Assembly (NCBI RefSeq): GCF_037963865.1
Contig: NZ_CP150170.1
Span: 6,696,001 to 6,760,000 of the forward strand
DNA length: 64,000 nt
Direction: 5' to 3'
Origin: Paenibacillus sp. FSL R10-2734
GTDB lineage: Bacteria > Bacillota > Bacilli > Paenibacillales > Paenibacillaceae
Shown: positions 7,115 through 16,715 of the stretch, one piece after another
Layout: every line of letters starts with the position of its first letter
How positions within the stretch are numbered: position 1 is the first letter of the stretch
Made by a program: the position numbers and the translations under genes
Notes under the pieces: model-generated
The model's input: the letters and a program-made list of their open reading frames with translations, nothing else
The model's database searches: none
Told to the model about the DNA's origin: nothing

Positions 7115-8830
7115 TTACTCGATCACAAATTTCCCAACCGTCTCATTCATCATTTCCGCAATATTCGCCTGGTGCTCAGAAGAAGCAGCCACATCTTCAA
7201 ACGCTTTTAATGTATCTGAAATATGATTTCGAATGCCACTTACATTATCTGCAGATTGTTGAGATACTACGGCAACACTCGTCATCGCATCATCTACCTC
7301 TGCCATTGATAACTTCAGTCCTTGCATTGAAGATACCATTTCACCTGTGATCTCATGAAACATATCGGCATCATTTTTATATTGCATACTTACTTGCTCG
7401 AAACTCTCGTAATCACTTATAACAGTTGAATCGATAAAATCCAGTAACGCTTGTGATTGAGAGGACACATTCTCAAAAGCATCTTCCACTAACAGAGTCA
7501 TTTTCTGAATTTTAACCACTGATTCCTCTGACTGTATAGCAAGTTTGCGTACTTCATTAGCAACCACAGCAAATCCTCTCCCCTCATCTCCAGCTCTTGC
7601 CGCTTCAATAGAAGCATTCAAGGACAACAGGTTCGTTTGGGCTGCAATCTCTGAAATATACCCGGCCATCGCACTTACTTCATTAACAACTTTCCCTGCT
7701 TCAATCGCTTGCCTAATGGAATTCTGTTTCTCGGCATACAAGCTTGTCGCATATTGAATCGACGCTACAGCCTTTTCCTTCGCAGAAGCTGCCTGTACCA
7801 AAATTCCCTCCGAGGTGTTTAGTGCTACTCCCGCCTTATCACTCAGCATATCTGCATTGGAGATAATCTCTTGCACCGTTGCATTTACCTCTTCTGTTGT
7901 TGCGCTTAAAGATTCACTTCCAGAAGCAACCTCTTGCGAGGAATTATAAATTTGATCCATTGTAGCATTTACTTCCTCAACCGTTGCAGATAATTCTTCG
8001 CTAAGTGCACCTAATTCTTGCGCTGAAGAAGATGCACTAGCCACAATGGTTTGTACTTGCTCTGCCGAATGATTAAGCGACTTCACGATTTGACCAAATT
8101 CGTCTTCGGCATCCAACTTAGCTCTTTGAGTCAGATCTCCTCGACCAAACGCCTCTGAAAAGTTCAGGATAGTGGTTACTGCTCGTGAGAAATATCTTCT
8201 CAAGGACAAATATGAAAAGATTGAAATCAGGATAACGAGAAAGGCAATAACGATATTGATCGTAAGTCCTTTTTCATATAGCTTCTTATTCTGAACATCT
8301 TCATGTTGAGCGTTGCCTAAGTTCATTTCAACTAGTGTGCTAAGTTCATCAAGTCGTTTCGTATTAAACGCCTCAAGACTTAAGACTTCTCCATCAGGAT
8401 CATATGTTGGTGTTTTGAGCATCTTTTCAAGCATTGGTTGCTGAACTTCCTGATATTGTTTCGTTAGTGATACAACATCATCAAAAATTTCTTTTTCGCC
8501 TGGAAGGGAACGTATTCCTTCAAACTGGTTGATGAGTTCTTTATCATTAGCCTGAAGGTCAAGAATTTGCTGATGATTCTCTTTCAATTTAGTAGGATCA
8601 TGACTAGCAATCATTTTATTGGTTAAACTTCCGATCTCCTGAAGGTTTGCCTCAAACTTACCAAGTATATAGACTGATGTAAGATCATTTTTATACATAC
8701 TTCTGGAGTTTGTATACATTTTGTCGAAATAAATACTACCAACGATCGCAATGATCAGGGCACCTATCAGTAATATTGAATTAGTAACAGTAATTTTACC
8801 TACGATAGTCCAATTTCTCATTTTCCTCAT
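7115..8830 (-). CDS. Methyl-accepting chemotaxis protein
   Basis: A transmembrane chemoreceptor of about 571 residues. It has a membrane segment near residues 14-36, a helical extracellular ligand-binding region of the 4-helix-bundle type, a second membrane segment near 190-212, a HAMP linker and a long methylated coiled coil. The conserved hairpin tip is clear: EIAAQTNLLSLNASIEAARA then GDEGRGFAVVANEVRKLA, which contacts CheA and CheW. I chose ATG 8830, with AGGGAG 8 nt upstream; the GTG at 8839 is too close to that site. It is 12 nt or less downstream of a GGDEF-EAL gene and is probably co-transcribed, linking motility sensing with c-di-GMP turnover. Confidence 0.94.
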   Translation of the reverse strand: MRKMRNWTIVGKITVTNSILLIGALIIAIVGSIYFDKMYTNSRSMYKNDLTSVYILGKFEANLQEIGSLTNKMIASHDPTKLKENHQQILDLQANDKELINQFEGIRSLPGEKEIFDDVVSLTKQYQEVQQPMLEKMLKTPTYDPDGEVLSLEAFNTKRLDELSTLVEMNLGNAQHEDVQNKKLYEKGLTINIVIAFLVILISIFSYLSLRRYFSRAVTTILNFSEAFGRGDLTQRAKLDAEDEFGQIVKSLNHSAEQVQTIVASASSSAQELGALSEELSATVEEVNATMDQIYNSSQEVASGSESLSATTEEVNATVQEIISNADMLSDKAGVALNTSEGILVQAASAKEKAVASIQYATSLYAEKQNSIRQAIEAGKVVNEVSAMAGYISEIAAQTNLLSLNASIEAARAGDEGRGFAVVANEVRKLAIQSEESVVKIQKMTLLVEDAFENVSSQSQALLDFIDSTVISDYESFEQVSMQYKNDADMFHEITGEMVSSMQGLKLSMAEVDDAMTSVAVVSQQSADNVSGIRNHISDTLKAFEDVAASSEHQANIAEMMNETVGKFVIE

Positions 8831-8842
8831 GCTTTGCACTCC

Positions 8843-11086
8843 CTATGTACTTTTAATTAAGATTTCATATTCTTCCACTGGCATTGGTTTCGCGAAATAA
8901 TACCCTTGTGCGATCTCACAATCCACTTGTTTCAAAAAATCTATTTGCTCCTCTGTCTCCACACCCTCAGCCACAACCTTCATATTCAGATCTTTAGCTA
9001 GTTTGACCATACTGGCAATTACTATTTTCCCTGTCTCATCGTTAGATTTACTCATTAGAAATGCCCTATCTAACTTAATGACATCAGCAGGAAAAAATTG
9101 CAATACATTCAAGGAACTATAACCTGTCCCAAAATCATCGATAGCTATGGAAAAGCCTTTGCTTTTCAAATCCAACAAAATATCTCTAACGAATTCTAAA
9201 TTTTGGAATACAATAGACTCGGTTAGTTCTAACTCTATCAATCTTGCAGGTACCTCGTACCGGTTAATAATGTTCGTCAAATTGATCAGGAACTCATTAT
9301 GGTATAGGGTTACAAGCGATATATTCACTGAAATCGGAAGTGGCTGGATTCCTTCCTGAATCCATTTACTCAGCATGATACATACTGATTCTAACACCAT
9401 TAAATCCAATTTCACGATAAAGCGATTCCTCTCAAATATCGGGATAAATACTACAGGAGAAATAAGTCCCTTCTGAGGATCGTTCCATCGAACCAATGCC
9501 TCGGCGCCATGAAATCTGTTCACTCGAAGATCAATTTTCGGTTGTAAATATACTATAAATTCACCATTTGTCATTGCAGGACCCATCTTTCTTACGATGT
9601 CCTGCTCTTCGTGCATCTGCAATAACAATTGTTCATCAAAGAACATACATGCACTCTTGTATCCACCTTTAATGGACTTACAGGCGATTCCTGCCCGGTC
9701 AATACATGCGAGGATATCGCTCTGATTATCTTCTACACAATAAATTCCACAATTGATTACTATCCTAAAACCTTCTTCATTTCCAAACGTACAGTCGCTC
9801 ATTTCTTCAGTAAGTACCTGCATACGGATTAATAATTCCGACTTACTCTCATACGAAGTGAAAAGAATAAAACGATCACCCCCTAAACGTCCAATGACAT
9901 CCTCAGCTAAAGCGTTTTCTGTTAGGCAATTGGCCACTTGAATCAAAATGCTATTTCCTTCGGGAAACCCGACAATTTCATTTATGTAATTAAATTGTTC
10001 AATGTCAAATTGCATAACAGCAAACCTTGTATTTGGGTATTCTTTCAGTAAATGCTGAGCATCTATGACAAATAAATTTGCTCTAGAAAGATGTGTTAAT
10101 TCATCCTCAAAGGTAATCCTATCCATATTTTTCCTGGTTTTTCTTTTATTCCATAAAATATTTGCAAATATGATCAATAATAAAACAAACATGATTATAC
10201 AAAATAGAAAAGCCGCATGGCTCATTTCGGTCGCCCTAACTATGATCACATCTTGCGGCATCACGGAGAGAATATACCAATCCTCAATCCCCTGGATGCC
10301 GGAATATCCAACCATTGTGCTTTCTCCATTAATCCAAAATATTCCTATTTCAGATTTATTTGTGCTTATATTCTCTCTAAAGATTTTCAGTTGTTTCTTA
10401 TTTCTAGAATCAAGACTTATACTTTCGAATATATTATCAATTGACTTATCCGCTTCGTGATACTTCGACTTGACAATGACTTGTCCCTTGTGGTCAATGA
10501 TTTGAGAATAACCATGACCATTAAAGAAGGTAGCTCCAAGAGCCTCATAAAGATCTTGTGTATATCTACTGGCAGATATAGCACCCTTCACTTTACCTCT
10601 AAACTTAAGTGGACTATTGATCGTGATAATTTCTTTATTGGAGATCTTATCTAAGAATGGATCAGAGATACTGCTAATACCCTGCAGAGCCTTTTGGAAT
10701 TCTACTTCATCTGATACTTCAAACATTTCCCCATCTGATGCGTAGGCTTTACCATCTGGACTGATGATGCTAATTCGAATAAAATTATATTTTGTATCAA
10801 AGTGATGTAGATATTTGGGGGCCTCTTCCCAATTCATATCATCAATTTCCGAAATAGAATCAGCAATTCCATCTAAGTAATCTGATCCACTCTGTATCAT
10901 ATTTCCAATCGATTTACTCGCATGTATCGTAGCTTCTGATGTAGCAGTAGCCGCTTCTTCCTTATAAGAACCAAAATAAGAACCAAAAGTCCATTTTATG
11001 AAATAGTAAGAACACCCGCTAAATATCAACATAGCCATTATGGCGAGTCCTATCATTCTCCATATTCGCAGTTGTGTCTGATCCAT
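8843..11086 (-). CDS. Membrane GGDEF-EAL protein, probable c-di-GMP phosphodiesterase
   Basis: A protein of about 747 residues. An N-terminal membrane segment is followed by an extracellular Cache-like sensor region, a second membrane segment (FLCIIMFVLLLIIFANILW), a GGDEF domain and an EAL domain. The GGDEF signature reads GGDRF, so the second acidic residue is lost and cyclase activity is doubtful. The EAL domain looks intact: EALVRW, ELTESI, IDDFGTGYSSL, K in VIKLDRAF, and EGVETEEQ. I start it at ATG 11086 (AAGGA about 10 nt upstream); the frame continues open for 36 more codons without a convincing site. It probably degrades c-di-GMP in response to an external signal. Confidence 0.92.
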   Translation of the reverse strand: MDQTQLRIWRMIGLAIMAMLIFSGCSYYFIKWTFGSYFGSYKEEAATATSEATIHASKSIGNMIQSGSDYLDGIADSISEIDDMNWEEAPKYLHHFDTKYNFIRISIISPDGKAYASDGEMFEVSDEVEFQKALQGISSISDPFLDKISNKEIITINSPLKFRGKVKGAISASRYTQDLYEALGATFFNGHGYSQIIDHKGQVIVKSKYHEADKSIDNIFESISLDSRNKKQLKIFRENISTNKSEIGIFWINGESTMVGYSGIQGIEDWYILSVMPQDVIIVRATEMSHAAFLFCIIMFVLLLIIFANILWNKRKTRKNMDRITFEDELTHLSRANLFVIDAQHLLKEYPNTRFAVMQFDIEQFNYINEIVGFPEGNSILIQVANCLTENALAEDVIGRLGGDRFILFTSYESKSELLIRMQVLTEEMSDCTFGNEEGFRIVINCGIYCVEDNQSDILACIDRAGIACKSIKGGYKSACMFFDEQLLLQMHEEQDIVRKMGPAMTNGEFIVYLQPKIDLRVNRFHGAEALVRWNDPQKGLISPVVFIPIFERNRFIVKLDLMVLESVCIMLSKWIQEGIQPLPISVNISLVTLYHNEFLINLTNIINRYEVPARLIELELTESIVFQNLEFVRDILLDLKSKGFSIAIDDFGTGYSSLNVLQFFPADVIKLDRAFLMSKSNDETGKIVIASMVKLAKDLNMKVVAEGVETEEQIDFLKQVDCEIAQGYYFAKPMPVEEYEILIKST

Positions 11087-11194
11087 GTATCTATCATCCT
11101 TTTCCCCATATGAGATGTTATTATCAGAATAATAACATCTCATATGTATCGAAAAATAAGAGTGAAAAACTCTCACTGTGCAACCGACTGTCAT

Positions 11195-11486
11195 ATCTAT
11201 ATTAGATTTAGACCCTATGGCTTTGTGTCCCTATTTTTCAATAGGTTTACCAATATTCTGTTGTCACAATTACTAATCCTAAATACTCTATTAAAAATAG
11301 GTTATCTCCAAAAGACCTATTTCCGCTGCGATTATATTGGGAAATTTTTCACAAATGTCAATGTTAACTTTAATATAATATTCATTAATGTAAAGCAACA
11401 ATTCTGCGAACAATAATAAAATTTAGATACTAAAGCCCAATGTAACATTTAAATATGTCACATTGGGACTTATTTCTCAACCCGAA
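11195..11486. other. AT-rich intergenic region with one hairpin
   Basis: No gene is visible in this stretch. CCCAATGT (11436-11443) and ACATTGGG (11460-11467) form an 8-bp stem that may end transcription of the M20 hydrolase gene on the minus strand; only a weak T-rich tail follows. The remainder probably holds the promoter of the GGDEF-EAL and chemoreceptor unit. Confidence 0.4.
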
Positions 11487-12728
11487 CTATGTTTGTCTTG
11501 CGAACGCATAACGAAGAACAGCTTCTTCTAATATATCAATCCCCATAATGATATCATCCAGATCTGTATATTCATTGGGATGATGACTAAGTCCATCTAC
11601 TGAAGGAACAAAGATTAGCCCTACTGGACATAGTCTGTTCATGTTCATGGCATCATGCCCTGCCCCACTGATCATCCGTTGACTTAATATCCCCTTCTCT
11701 TCACAAATGGATTCTAGAACATGACTGATCTCATTCGATAATAGGACAGGTTCCTCCGATATGATTTCAGTACTCTCAATTTCAAGCTGTCTACTTTCTT
11801 GTACTGAGGACATCGTCTGATACAGATGGTCTAATACACGTTGTCTGGATGCCACTGAAGTAGATCTGATATCAATTTTAATTTCAACCTCTCCCGGAAC
11901 CACGTTCATGGCGCCATTTAAGATATCTATCACCCCGAGAGTCGCAACCGTTCCAAATTCTTGTTCGAGTTTGGCTGCTTTTTCAAGCTCCAATGCTATT
12001 TCTGAAGCACCCAGAAAAGCATCTTTTCTCATATTCATAGGCGTCGTTCCAGAGTGGGATGCTTTCCCTGATATTTGAATAAGAAGCCTCACGGGTGCTG
12101 CAATTCCAGTCACAATACCAATCTTCTTATTATTGTTGATCAAGACGGGACCTTGCTCGATGTGTAATTCGAAAAACGCTTTTAATTCTTCATTCACTCT
12201 ACTCGCTTGGTCAATACTATTGTAATCTAATGCGCATAGCGAAAATGCCTTTTCCATGGTAATCCCATCTTTGTCCTTTAAATCTTTGAATTTCTCCTTT
12301 TGAAATAACCCTGCCATTACTTTGCTGCCTACAGTTGAAATACCAAACCGCGAGGATTCTTCACAGGCAAAAGAAATAATTTCGATAGGATGATCCGTTT
12401 CAATCCCTTTTTCGTTTAGACGTTTGATCACTTCCAAGGCAGCCGTTACACCTACTACACCATCATATTTCCCTCCTTGGTAAACCGTATCCAAGTGAGA
12501 GCCCATTACAACGGGTGGAAGCCCTTCTATCTTCCCATTTCTTCTAGCAATCACATTTCCGCAATGATCCATTCGTATATCTAAATGCTCAGCCTTACAC
12601 ATCCGCATAAAAGCACTTGTACATGTCTGCTCTTCATTCGTATAGGCAATTCTAGTGATGCCCTTATCACCCGAGTTATATTGATTAATATTATCAAATA
12701 ATGCCTGATATCTTCTCTTTCTATCCAT
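11487..12728 (-). CDS. M20-family amidohydrolase (allantoate amidohydrolase / N-carbamoyl amino acid hydrolase)
   Basis: A 413-residue metal-dependent hydrolase that cleaves carbamoyl or ureido groups. The family features are GSHLDTVYQGGKYDGVVGV near residues 77-95 (His and Asp ligands), the Glu-Glu pair in ISFACEESSRFG, the His in LHIEQGP, and SGAGHDAMNMNRLCP near the C-terminus. The dimerisation insert carries ASHSGTTPMNMRKDA. N-carbamoyl-L-amino acid hydrolase and allantoate amidohydrolase (AllC) cannot be separated by eye. The nearby oxamate carbamoyltransferase, carbamate kinase and NCS1 permease genes favour allantoate. It is divergent from an alpha/beta hydrolase. Confidence 0.88.
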   Translation of the reverse strand: MDRKRRYQALFDNINQYNSGDKGITRIAYTNEEQTCTSAFMRMCKAEHLDIRMDHCGNVIARRNGKIEGLPPVVMGSHLDTVYQGGKYDGVVGVTAALEVIKRLNEKGIETDHPIEIISFACEESSRFGISTVGSKVMAGLFQKEKFKDLKDKDGITMEKAFSLCALDYNSIDQASRVNEELKAFFELHIEQGPVLINNNKKIGIVTGIAAPVRLLIQISGKASHSGTTPMNMRKDAFLGASEIALELEKAAKLEQEFGTVATLGVIDILNGAMNVVPGEVEIKIDIRSTSVASRQRVLDHLYQTMSSVQESRQLEIESTEIISEEPVLLSNEISHVLESICEEKGILSQRMISGAGHDAMNMNRLCPVGLIFVPSVDGLSHHPNEYTDLDDIIMGIDILEEAVLRYAFARQT

Positions 12729-12846
12729 GCTAATATCTCCTATCCTGGGTATTCATGATTATGGTTTCATCAAAATTCGTGAATGATATACAATAGAGGA
12801 AGTGCTAATCTTTAAAAATCACATACTTGATGAGGTGTAATGGATA

Positions 12847-13722
12847 GTGATGAAGAAGACCATTATTTTTAAAGAAAATGACTCATTTACAATTAAAGCT
12901 GATTTATATGAAACAAACCGTCCCCAAGCCCCTGCTATTGTGTACATTCACGGAGGCGGCCTACTGTGGGGTGATCGAGAAGATCTATCCGAGGAAATGA
13001 TACAACTTTACACTAACAATGGCTTTGCGCTATTTTCGATTGACTATAGATTAGCCCCTAGATCAACCCTATCTGACATCCTTGAAGATGTCCAAGATAG
13101 CCTTCTTTGGTTAGTGAATGAAGGACCTGAACAATTCTCCATTGACCCCTCAAGGATCGCTGTAGTGGGAAGCTCTGCAGGTGGTTTCCTTGCGCTGTGC
13201 ACAGGAATGTTCGCCCACAAGCCACGTGCGATTGTCTCCTTCTATGGATATGGCGATATTAGTGCACCATGGGCACTCGAATCAAGTAAATTCTATTGCG
13301 AAAAAGATATCGTCTCCAAAGAGACTGCTAAAAGTACGGTGTCCGATCAAATCATTACGAATGCAAGCGTTGACGAGCGTTTTCTTCTCTATTTATATGC
13401 TAGACAATCCGGTCAATGGATACAAGAAGTAACGGGCTTAAATCCTTCGCTACATAAGGAAGAACTCCTCAAATTCTGTCCTATTCATCATGTAACTAAT
13501 GACTTCCCCCCTACATTGCTATTGCACGGAACAAATGATGTAGATGTGCCGTATGAACAATCGGTATTTATGAGAGCAGCGCTAGTGAAAGAAGGAGTAC
13601 CGGCGAAGCTTATTACTATTCCTAACGGAGAGCATGTATTTGAAAAAGATTTCGATAACCCTGTTGTGCAAAAAGCACTCCATCAGGTGATTGATTTTCT
13701 CCAGCTTCATCTGGCTGAGTAG
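12847..13722 (+). CDS. Alpha/beta hydrolase (HSL/bd-FAE-like esterase)
   Basis: A 291-residue cytoplasmic serine hydrolase with no signal peptide. The oxyanion motif HGGG is at residues 35-38 and the nucleophile elbow GSSAGG places Ser at 110. The likely acid is Asp in GTNDVDVPYEQS and the base is His in GEHVFEKDF. The start is GTG 12847 or ATG 12850, behind GAGGTG at 12832-12837. It sits alone, divergent from the M20 amidohydrolase and converging on the deaminase gene. An ester, lactone or amide linked to ureide breakdown is a guess; the substrate cannot be read from the sequence. Confidence 0.85.
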   Translation: MMKKTIIFKENDSFTIKADLYETNRPQAPAIVYIHGGGLLWGDREDLSEEMIQLYTNNGFALFSIDYRLAPRSTLSDILEDVQDSLLWLVNEGPEQFSIDPSRIAVVGSSAGGFLALCTGMFAHKPRAIVSFYGYGDISAPWALESSKFYCEKDIVSKETAKSTVSDQIITNASVDERFLLYLYARQSGQWIQEVTGLNPSLHKEELLKFCPIHHVTNDFPPTLLLHGTNDVDVPYEQSVFMRAALVKEGVPAKLITIPNGEHVFEKDFDNPVVQKALHQVIDFLQLHLAE

Positions 13723-13743
13723 ATCTGTAAAAGAACAGGAAAA

Positions 13744-13766
13744 TCCGGCACTAAAATAGTGCCGGA
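13744..13766. terminator. Bidirectional terminator between convergent genes
   Basis: A perfect 9-bp stem (TCCGGCACT with AGTGCCGGA) and a 5-nt loop are flanked by ATTTT on the minus strand. It serves the alpha/beta hydrolase gene (plus) and the deaminase operon (minus). Confidence 0.7.
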
Positions 13767-13787
13767 AAATATAGGATACCACCTGAA

Positions 13788-14240
13788 TTATTTCTTGTTT
13801 AATTCGTGGAAATGCGTCCATAAATGATCGCAATCTTCTCTAGCTTCCACTTTAATCATATTAACAACACTCTCATCATGACCCACAAAATATTCGCGAA
13901 GATGAATATCAGAGAAGCCATGCTCTTTCGCGTCGTCTCTTGTGCTGCAATAATGAACTTCTTTAACACCTGACCAAATGATAGCACCCATACACATTGG
14001 ACACGGTTCACAGGTCGCATAAATTACGCAATCCGATAAGTCCATCGTGTCTAGCTTTTTGCAAGCTTCTCGGATAGCTACCATTTCCGCATGTGCAGAA
14101 GGATCCGTGTCTCTCATCATTGTATTGCTAACCGCTGCAATCACTTCATCGCCTCGAACAATCGTTGCACCAAACGGGCCTCCAAATTTCTTGTTCATAC
14201 CCTCGATCGTTGCGTCTACCGCCAATTTCATGTAATCCAT
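13788..14240 (-). CDS. guaD: Nucleoside/guanine deaminase (CDA fold)
   Basis: A 150-residue zinc deaminase. The zinc site is formed by HAE (with the catalytic Glu) near residues 51-53 and PCPMC near residues 80-84. The overall pattern GGPFGATIVRG...DPSAHAEMVAIREACK...CEPCPMCMGAI matches B. subtilis GuaD, which converts guanine to xanthine; other purine or cytosine-like substrates remain possible. It is the last gene of the allH-to-deaminase operon, 15 nt after the NCS1 permease gene. This context suggests that purine uptake and deamination feed the ureide pathway. Confidence 0.85.
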   Translation of the reverse strand: MDYMKLAVDATIEGMNKKFGGPFGATIVRGDEVIAAVSNTMMRDTDPSAHAEMVAIREACKKLDTMDLSDCVIYATCEPCPMCMGAIIWSGVKEVHYCSTRDDAKEHGFSDIHLREYFVGHDESVVNMIKVEAREDCDHLWTHFHELNKK

Positions 14241-14255
14241 TTCAAAATTCCTCCT

Positions 14256-15710
14256 CTAGTTTAATTGGGATGATTTTAATGTTTTGCTAAAGATGGTGTA
14301 TAGAACAAACGAAACAATTAAGCCACTAAAGAATGCAAAATCATTCATCCTAACTAGGAATGGGATACCCTTAAGAAATGCGCCTGACATAGGAAGGATG
14401 AAGCTGACTGCTAAAACAGCCATTGCAACTGGGTTGTAACCATTCTTATATTCACCATTGCTACCTGCTGGGACATAGATATGGTCAAGATCTAATACTC
14501 TTTTCCGATGAATAAAGAAGCTTGAAAGCATAATACCCGCAATTGGACCAAAGATAGACCCAATAAAGCTATAGAAGTAAAATAAGGTCGTCGTGCTTTC
14601 TACAAGCTTCCATGGCAAAATCAAAGTTCCAACAACGGCTGTTAAGACACCCGCAGTCTTTACAGTGAATTTTTTCGGGAAAAGAGATGACATTTGCAAG
14701 CCAGCTGGCAATAAGTTGGCAAATACTACGAAGGCGATTGCTCCTACATTTAGCGCTAGAATCAATACAACAACAGCGAAAGTGCTTTCAATTTTATCAA
14801 TGGCATGAACGATATTGAAGATCGGCTCACCAAATGCAATTTCAGTACCCGCGATTAAAGCAACACAAGTAATGGCGAAAAGAATATAAGACAAGATAAA
14901 CCCTACTGGTAAGCCAATCATAGCCGCTCTTGGTGATTTCGCACGATGCGTGAAGTCCGACATATTCACAACAGGGCCCGCCCAGTTAGATACTAATGCA
15001 CTTACGCAAGCAATAAAGACTAGTGGACTTGAACTTGGGTTTGCTGGTACGTACTCTAAAATCGGGCCAAAACCTCCAGCAATCTTGATCGCCCAAACAG
15101 CAGCACCGATGATGAACACATATACTACTGGCGATGACCAGTTACCGAACTTTCCTAATGTTTTCATTCCGCCTAAGAACAACAGAACCGTTGCTGTCCA
15201 AAGAATTGCATAAGAGATCATTGTCGGGAACGCTAGCCCGAATAGTGTGAAGCCACCGCCTAAATCCATATAATTCGGAATAAATCTAGCAAATATAACA
15301 TTTAATGATTCTGCACCTACAACGGTTGTGGTTCCAAAGAATACTAACCCAGCAACAAGTCCTCGTATTAATGCAGGTATAATGGCTCCCTTTACACCAA
15401 ATGAATCACGAAGCAGCATCGCGAATGGCAGCCCATATTTGGAGGCAGAATACCCATTTAAAGCATAAAATGCGGAGACAATAATAGCTGAAAGCATAAC
15501 GGCAAAGAGCACCTGTGTTGTATCCAGCCCTAGGACGAAGAAACCTGCTACTGTCATATACGACATAATGTTATGAACAGCGCCCATCCAGAGTGTTATA
15601 TAGTTGGACATTCCCCAGTCTCTTTGCTCAGGCTTTTTGGGTAGTAATTCCTCACCGTAACCGTATGATTTGTACCTATCATAATTTTGTTCTAACTTTG
15701 CTTGATCCAT
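14256..15710 (-). CDS. NCS1-family permease (cytosine/purine/allantoin type)
   Basis: A 484-residue membrane protein with about twelve hydrophobic helices. The N-terminal motif RDWGMSNYITLWMGAVHNIMSY and the GYSASKYGLPFAMLLRDSFGVKG segment are typical of nucleobase:cation symporter-1 proteins such as CodB, PucI and the hydantoin permease. It should import a purine, pyrimidine or ureide with Na+ or H+. Its place between carbamate kinase (23 nt upstream) and a guanine-deaminase-like gene (15 nt downstream) supports a purine or allantoin substrate. The exact specificity is not visible. Confidence 0.9.
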   Translation of the reverse strand: MDQAKLEQNYDRYKSYGYGEELLPKKPEQRDWGMSNYITLWMGAVHNIMSYMTVAGFFVLGLDTTQVLFAVMLSAIIVSAFYALNGYSASKYGLPFAMLLRDSFGVKGAIIPALIRGLVAGLVFFGTTTVVGAESLNVIFARFIPNYMDLGGGFTLFGLAFPTMISYAILWTATVLLFLGGMKTLGKFGNWSSPVVYVFIIGAAVWAIKIAGGFGPILEYVPANPSSSPLVFIACVSALVSNWAGPVVNMSDFTHRAKSPRAAMIGLPVGFILSYILFAITCVALIAGTEIAFGEPIFNIVHAIDKIESTFAVVVLILALNVGAIAFVVFANLLPAGLQMSSLFPKKFTVKTAGVLTAVVGTLILPWKLVESTTTLFYFYSFIGSIFGPIAGIMLSSFFIHRKRVLDLDHIYVPAGSNGEYKNGYNPVAMAVLAVSFILPMSGAFLKGIPFLVRMNDFAFFSGLIVSFVLYTIFSKTLKSSQLN

Positions 15711-15733
15711 ATCTACACTTCCCCTCGCTTAAA

Positions 15734-16684
15734 TTACTTCACGATATGAGTGCCTGCTTGTTCATTCATTGCATCCTTCAAGCTTTCCGGATTCGTAATA
15801 ATAACTCGCGTTCCGCTTTTCTCTAAGAAGCTTAAACTCGCCTCAATTTTAGGCAGCATGCTTCCTGCTGGAAAGTGATTTTCTAGTACATATTGTTTGG
15901 TCTCATCAACCGTCATCTTGGATAGCTCCTGTTGATTCGGTTTACCATAGTTGATGCAAACTCTAGACACTCCAGTTGTAATAATTAATATCTCTGCATG
16001 AATTTGTTCTGCTAAAAGACTCGTAGCAAAATCCTTATCGATGACTGCATCGATACCTTTGTACGTGTTATCATCAGACTTCACGACTGCGATCCCTCCA
16101 CCGCCTGCAGCGACAACGACAAAGCCCCCATCGATTAATGACTTAATCGCGTCTTTCTCCACAATATCTATAGGTCTTGGTGATGGAACTACTCTACGGT
16201 ATCCTCTACCAGAGTCTTCTACAAAGCTCCATTCAGGATGCTCATTTTTCATTTCTTCAGCTTGTTCTTGGGAAAAGAAAGATCCCACTGGTTTCGTTGG
16301 ACTCTTGAAATTAGGATCTTCAGAGCTTACTTCAACTTGCGTAATTACTGTAGCCACATTCTTATGGATTCCTCTAACTGCAAATTCATTAATTAGGGCT
16401 TGTTGAATTAAATAACCTATTCCACCTTGTGTATCAGCTCCACAATTCACTAGTGGAACAGGAGACATGCCGGCAATTTCATGTGCAATCTCAGATCTTC
16501 TTAGTCCAAACCCTACTTGTGGTCCATTACCATGTGTAACGACGACATTGTAGCCCTCTTGCACCATATCAACAATATTAACGACAACTTCTTTTACTGC
16601 TTCAGATTGGTCATGAATCGAATCCAGGCCATTTTCCTTGACCAATGCGTTCCCACCAATAGCAACAATCACAGTTTCTTTCAT
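15734..16684 (-). CDS. allK: Carbamate kinase (oxamate pathway, AllK-like)
   Basis: A 316-residue amino-acid-kinase-fold enzyme that makes ATP, ammonia and CO2 from carbamoyl phosphate and ADP. Signatures include VAIGGNALVKENG at the start, VTHGNGPQVGFGLRRSE, VPSPRPIDIVEKDAI and VVAAGGGGIAVVK. I start it at ATG 16684 with AGGAGG 7 nt upstream; the seven upstream codons are not needed. It follows the allF-allG-allH genes in the same operon. As in E. coli, it would turn the carbamoyl phosphate released by oxamate carbamoyltransferase into ATP. Confidence 0.9.
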   Translation of the reverse strand: MKETVIVAIGGNALVKENGLDSIHDQSEAVKEVVVNIVDMVQEGYNVVVTHGNGPQVGFGLRRSEIAHEIAGMSPVPLVNCGADTQGGIGYLIQQALINEFAVRGIHKNVATVITQVEVSSEDPNFKSPTKPVGSFFSQEQAEEMKNEHPEWSFVEDSGRGYRRVVPSPRPIDIVEKDAIKSLIDGGFVVVAAGGGGIAVVKSDDNTYKGIDAVIDKDFATSLLAEQIHAEILIITTGVSRVCINYGKPNQQELSKMTVDETKQYVLENHFPAGSMLPKIEASLSFLEKSGTRVIITNPESLKDAMNEQAGTHIVK

Positions 16685-16715
16685 CTGGTGCCTCCTATGT
16701 TGCAATTCTTATGCG

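Noticed and set aside
16041..16406. A plus-strand open frame of 121 codons inside the carbamate kinase gene
   Set aside because: It is antisense to a well-conserved gene and has low-complexity Pro/Thr/Ser composition without a start signal.
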